Assembly (NCBI GenBank): GCA_023135995.1
Contig: JAGLRY010000279.1
Location: 1 to 5,795 of the forward strand
DNA length: 5,795 nucleotides
Source of the DNA: Candidatus Aminicenantota bacterium
Lineage (GTDB): Bacteria > Acidobacteriota > Aminicenantia > Aminicenantales > Aminicenantaceae
Reading direction: 5' to 3'
Each line of letters opens with the position of its first letter. Positions within the stretch are counted from its first letter, which is position 1. The notes under the pieces are model-generated. The model had not been told where the DNA came from and did no database searches. It saw nothing but the letters and a program-made list of their open reading frames with translations. This document shows, one piece after another, positions 5,785 through 5,795 of the stretch. A program made the translations under genes and the position numbers.

Positions 5785-5795
5785 GAGGAGGAATG
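5785..5795 (+). promoter_or_regulatory. Ribosome binding site of a further operon gene at the right edge
   Basis: GAGGAGG (5785-5791) lies just after the arsM stop codon (5778-5780), and an ATG occupies the last three bases (5793-5795). One base of spacing is too tight for that ATG to be a good start, so the real start may be a few bases beyond the window. Either way the sequence suggests that the arsenic operon continues with at least one more gene, whose identity cannot be seen. Confidence 0.5.

Overview
The window looks like chromosomal DNA from a Gram-negative, probably anaerobic bacterium. The evidence is an outer-membrane lipoprotein-sorting (LolA-like) gene, moderate GC overall, Shine-Dalgarno initiated genes, and an arsM operon led by a cysteine-rich AbrB protein of a type I associate with Desulfobacterota and methanogens. 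A Desulfobacterota-like host is my best guess. It is an inference from gene content and is not proven by the sequence.

Layout. Bases 1-672 (+) are the 3' part of a LolA-like lipoprotein-sorting protein whose start lies off the left edge. Its stop codon runs straight into a pair of GGGGAC/GTCCCC palindromes (672-730). A second, REP-like hairpin follows (772-793) in an otherwise empty 268-base gap. Next on + come a 12-TM APC-family amino acid permease (941-2320) and, 29 bases later, trmL (2350-2883), the tRNA wobble ribose methyltransferase. Convergent with these, on -, lie a GNAT acetyltransferase (3803-4360, start revised) and a membrane-anchored class I SAM methyltransferase (2903-3754). Only 19 bases separate trmL from the latter.

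The right third is an arsenic module on +. A consensus -35 promoter (TTGACA at 4536) carries three copies of a GATTATT half-site over and just downstream of the -10. It drives a 92-aa AbrB/SpoVT-fold protein with two Cys-Cys pairs (4619-4897), then arsM, arsenite S-adenosylmethionine methyltransferase (4944-5780). A strong Shine-Dalgarno after arsM suggests that the operon continues past the right edge. No ArsR gene lies in the window, so the simplest reading is that the AbrB protein is the local, possibly metalloid-responsive, autoregulator. That is the most interesting hypothesis here. The remaining genes look like housekeeping or general accessory genes with no evident functional link to the arsenic module.
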